In this document: piece by piece, positions 62,397-64,000 of the stretch | How positions within the stretch are numbered: position 1 is the first letter of the stretch | How the letters are laid out: each line of letters begins with the position of its first letter | Notes under the pieces: generated by a model | Database searches by the model: none | Told to the model about the DNA's origin: nothing | Seen by the model: the letters and a program-made list of their open reading frames with translations, nothing else | NCBI GenBank assembly: GCA_951813625.1 | Contig: CATOTS010000042.1 | Location: 87,532 to 151,531 of the forward strand | DNA length: 64,000 nt | Reading direction: 5' to 3' | From: an uncultured Caldilineaceae bacterium | GTDB taxonomy: Bacteria; Chloroflexota; Anaerolineae; Caldilineales; Caldilineaceae | Position numbers and translations under genes: made by a program

Positions 62397-63425
62397 CTAA
62401 CCGTAGATCTGGTGCATCAGTTCGTCCAGGAGGGTGGCGACATAGCGTACAGCCCCGATTGTGCGGCCGTAGGGCATGCGCATCGGGCCGACCACGCCCA
62501 GCAGCCCGCTGACGCGGTCGGGTACGCCGTAGCGGCTCAGCACCAGGCTGATGTCCTGCATGTCGCCGAATCGGCCTTCCCCGGCGATCATCACCTGCAC
62601 GTCGTTCAACTCCATGACATCATGATATATCTCTTGCAGCAGGGAGCGCTGCTCGAATACCTGCACGATCCGCCGCACCTGCGGCCCGTCGGCAAACTCG
62701 GGCTCGGCCAGCACCTGGGCCAGCCCGTGTCGATAGACGCGTTCGCCGATTTGCTCCTTGGATTGGTGCAACGAATTGAGCACCAACTCGCCCACCTCGC
62801 GCGCGAAGCCGTTGAATCCCTCCAGTTTCTCCGGCAGATCGGCTATGTTGGCGCCCGAAATCTCTTCATTGAGCTGGTTGCTGGCGCGGCTCAACTCCTC
62901 CTGAAAAATCGGTTGCTCCAGCGTGATCAACTGCTGTTTCAATGTGCCTGTAGCCAGCACAAGCACCAGCAGCACAACGGTATCCTGAATGCCGATCAGC
63001 TCCAGGTGTTTGACCCGGCTGGACATCGAGCGGGGCGAAGTCGCCAGCGCCGCGCCCGTGGAAGCCTTCGCCAATACGGCCGTGCTGAGACGGAGCCACT
63101 GATCGATCTCCCGCCGCGCCTGATGGAACTGATGGCGGATCATCTGCCGCTCGCGCGAGGGCAGATCGGTGTGCGCCATCAGATGTGTCACGAAATAGCG
63201 GTAGCCGTCATCGGTCGGGATGCGGCCGGCGCTGGTATGTGGATGTGTCAGCAGCCCGGCCTTCTCCAGCGCCGCCAGATCGTTGCGAATCGTTGAAGCG
63301 CTGACGCCCATGTCGTATTTCTGCGCGATCGATTTGCTGCCCACCGGTTGGGCGCTCTTCACATATTCCTGAATGACGACGCGCAGCACCTGTTTACGCC
63401 GCTGGCTCAGCTGAAGTTCCTTCAT
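62397..63425 (-). CDS. hrcA: heat-inducible transcription repressor HrcA
   Basis: Binds CIRCE elements to repress chaperone genes, and is itself folded by GroEL. The 342-residue protein has the N-terminal winged helix (LRVVIQEYVKSAQPVGSKSI, VSASTIRNDLAALEKAGLL, HPHTSAGRIPTDDGYRYFV) and the GAF-like C-terminal domain (VLLVLVLATGTLKQQLI, ending VGPMRMPYGRTIGAVRYVA). Start ATG 63425 is 32 bases from the CIRCE element upstream. Confidence 0.96.
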   Translation of the reverse strand: MKELQLSQRRKQVLRVVIQEYVKSAQPVGSKSIAQKYDMGVSASTIRNDLAALEKAGLLTHPHTSAGRIPTDDGYRYFVTHLMAHTDLPSRERQMIRHQFHQARREIDQWLRLSTAVLAKASTGAALATSPRSMSSRVKHLELIGIQDTVVLLVLVLATGTLKQQLITLEQPIFQEELSRASNQLNEEISGANIADLPEKLEGFNGFAREVGELVLNSLHQSKEQIGERVYRHGLAQVLAEPEFADGPQVRRIVQVFEQRSLLQEIYHDVMELNDVQVMIAGEGRFGDMQDISLVLSRYGVPDRVSGLLGVVGPMRMPYGRTIGAVRYVATLLDELMHQIYG

Positions 63426-63457
63426 GGATTCACGGAAATACTATATGGTTGCGGGCA

Positions 63458-63484
63458 TTAGCACTCCTGCTATGGGGGTGCCAA
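63458..63484 (-). promoter_or_regulatory. CIRCE element (HrcA operator)
   Basis: TTAGCACTC (63458-63466), 9-base spacer, GGGTGCCAA (63476-63484). This matches the consensus TTAGCACTC-N9-GAGTGCTAA with two substitutions in the second arm. It sits between the hrcA promoter and the ATG, as expected for autoregulation. Confidence 0.9.
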
Positions 63485-63494
63485 TCAAGCAGGA

Positions 63495-63524
63495 AGTGTA
63501 ACAAAACGGGTCGCGAGTTGTCAA
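63495..63524 (-). promoter_or_regulatory. putative hrcA-grpE promoter
   Basis: On the minus strand a perfect TTGACA (63524-63519), 18 bases, and TACACT (63500-63495). The predicted start, near 63488, falls at the edge of the CIRCE element, so bound HrcA would block transcription. Confidence 0.65.
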
Positions 63525-63538
63525 GGGATTGGGGCGGT

Positions 63539-64000
63539 TCAGTAGGCATTCTTGTTTGAGCCCAGCAGCCATTGTCCAAGTGTCCGCAGCAGAATCTTGA
63601 TGTCCAGAGCCAGCGACCAGTTCTCGATATACCAGAGGTCGTACTTCGTGCGCTCCTCGATGGATGTGTCCCCGCGCAGCCCGTTGACCGCGGCCCAGCC
63701 GGTCATTCCCGCCTTTTCGCGGTGGCGGTCCATATAGCGCGGAATCATCTGCCGAAACTGCTCTACGTAGACTGGCCGCTCCGGTCGCGGCCCCACCAGG
63801 CTCATCTCGCCGAAAAGGATATTGATCAACTGAGGAAGTTCATCGATATTGGTGCGCCGGATGAATGCGCCCAACTTTGTGCGCCGCGGGTCGTTCTCGA
63901 CCGTCCAGCCCGGCCCGGACTGTTCGGCATCCTGGCGCATCGAGCGGAATTTCAGGATCTTGAACGATTTGGCATCCAGCCCCATCCGTTCATGCGTATA
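63539..64000 (-). CDS. bacterial sugar transferase (undecaprenyl-phosphate glycosyl-1-phosphate transferase), 5' partial
   Basis: The last 153 residues of a WcaJ/WbaP-type enzyme that starts exopolysaccharide or O-antigen units by moving a sugar phosphate onto undecaprenyl phosphate. Visible motifs are FKILKFRSM (Arg/Lys), ENDPRRTKLGAFIRRTNIDELPQLINIL, GEMSLVGPRPERPVYV (the DELPQ and GPRP signatures), and AGMTGWAAVNGLRGDTSIEERTKYDLWYIENWS. The frame is open to the window edge; an ATG at 63985 is internal. The N-terminal membrane part lies outside. Confidence 0.92.
   Translation of the reverse strand, partial: YTHERMGLDAKSFKILKFRSMRQDAEQSGPGWTVENDPRRTKLGAFIRRTNIDELPQLINILFGEMSLVGPRPERPVYVEQFRQMIPRYMDRHREKAGMTGWAAVNGLRGDTSIEERTKYDLWYIENWSLALDIKILLRTLGQWLLGSNKNAY

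Overview
The window reads as chromosomal DNA of a high-GC, non-photosynthetic bacterium, most likely a member of the Chloroflexota (Caldilineae/Anaerolineae-like). This is inference from sequence style: a mur-ftsQAZ cluster, an adenosylcobalamin-dependent ribonucleotide reductase with nrdR, HrcA/CIRCE heat-shock control, many sugar and peptide ABC transporter parts with Tat-like lipoprotein signals, secreted proteins with Thr/Pro/Ala linkers, and GT-C membrane proteins with a beta-rich tail. No 16S gene is present, so the assignment cannot be proved here.

Layout. 1-8.1 kb: cell wall and division genes murC (5' end outside), a P-loop kinase, murB, ddl, ftsQ, ftsA and ftsZ, closed by a clear terminator. 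8.3-11.7 kb: nrdR-nrdJ behind two NrdR-box-like sites. 11.7-12.1 kb: on the minus strand, a 30-codon ORF with a near-perfect Shine-Dalgarno and a structured leader. 12.2-21.1 kb: accessory metabolism (GT-C membrane protein, Gfo/Idh/MocA oxidoreductase, M55 D-aminopeptidase, GNAT, enolase-superfamily enzyme, creatininase family, M20 hydrolase). 21.6-25.9 kb: a secreted double leucine-rich-repeat protein, a small secreted protein and an orphan winged-helix protein. 26.2-36.6 kb: a sugar-uptake and catabolism region with a truncated, chimeric permease, an aldolase/epimerase pair on the minus strand, then solute-binding lipoprotein, two permeases, a tandem pair of Gfo/Idh/MocA oxidoreductases and a sialidase-fold protein. 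36.7-37.7 kb: three tRNAs (two CAU, one Leu-CAG) around an FtsB/DivIC-like gene. 37.8-42.9 kb (minus): peptide-binding protein, secG, tatA, lysS, greA. 43-56.2 kb (plus): methyltransferase, then nusA-ylxR-infB-rbfA-nrnA-truB-ribF, a cytochrome/beta-propeller lipoprotein and a glycosyltransferase. 56.2-64 kb (minus): sbcC-sbcD, a holin-like membrane protein, GNAT, grpE-hrcA with CIRCE, and a sugar transferase cut by the window end.

How it fits together. Housekeeping blocks are in operons with short gaps or ATGA/TGATG overlaps. The accessory blocks look like uptake and breakdown of sugars, sugar acids and peptidoglycan-type peptides, and show rearrangement: a deletion scar joining two unrelated genes near 26.75 kb, a tandem duplication carrying the fossil tail of a permease at 34.37-34.44 kb, and a ~370-bp dispersed repeat present twice (29.2 and 43.9 kb), each copy just upstream of a good promoter. 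Leaders of nusA and greA each carry hairpins that could act as attenuators. I see no CRISPR array, prophage or complete insertion sequence. The best candidates for something undescribed are the 30-codon ORF with its structured leader, the ~370-bp element, and the nusA and greA leader structures.
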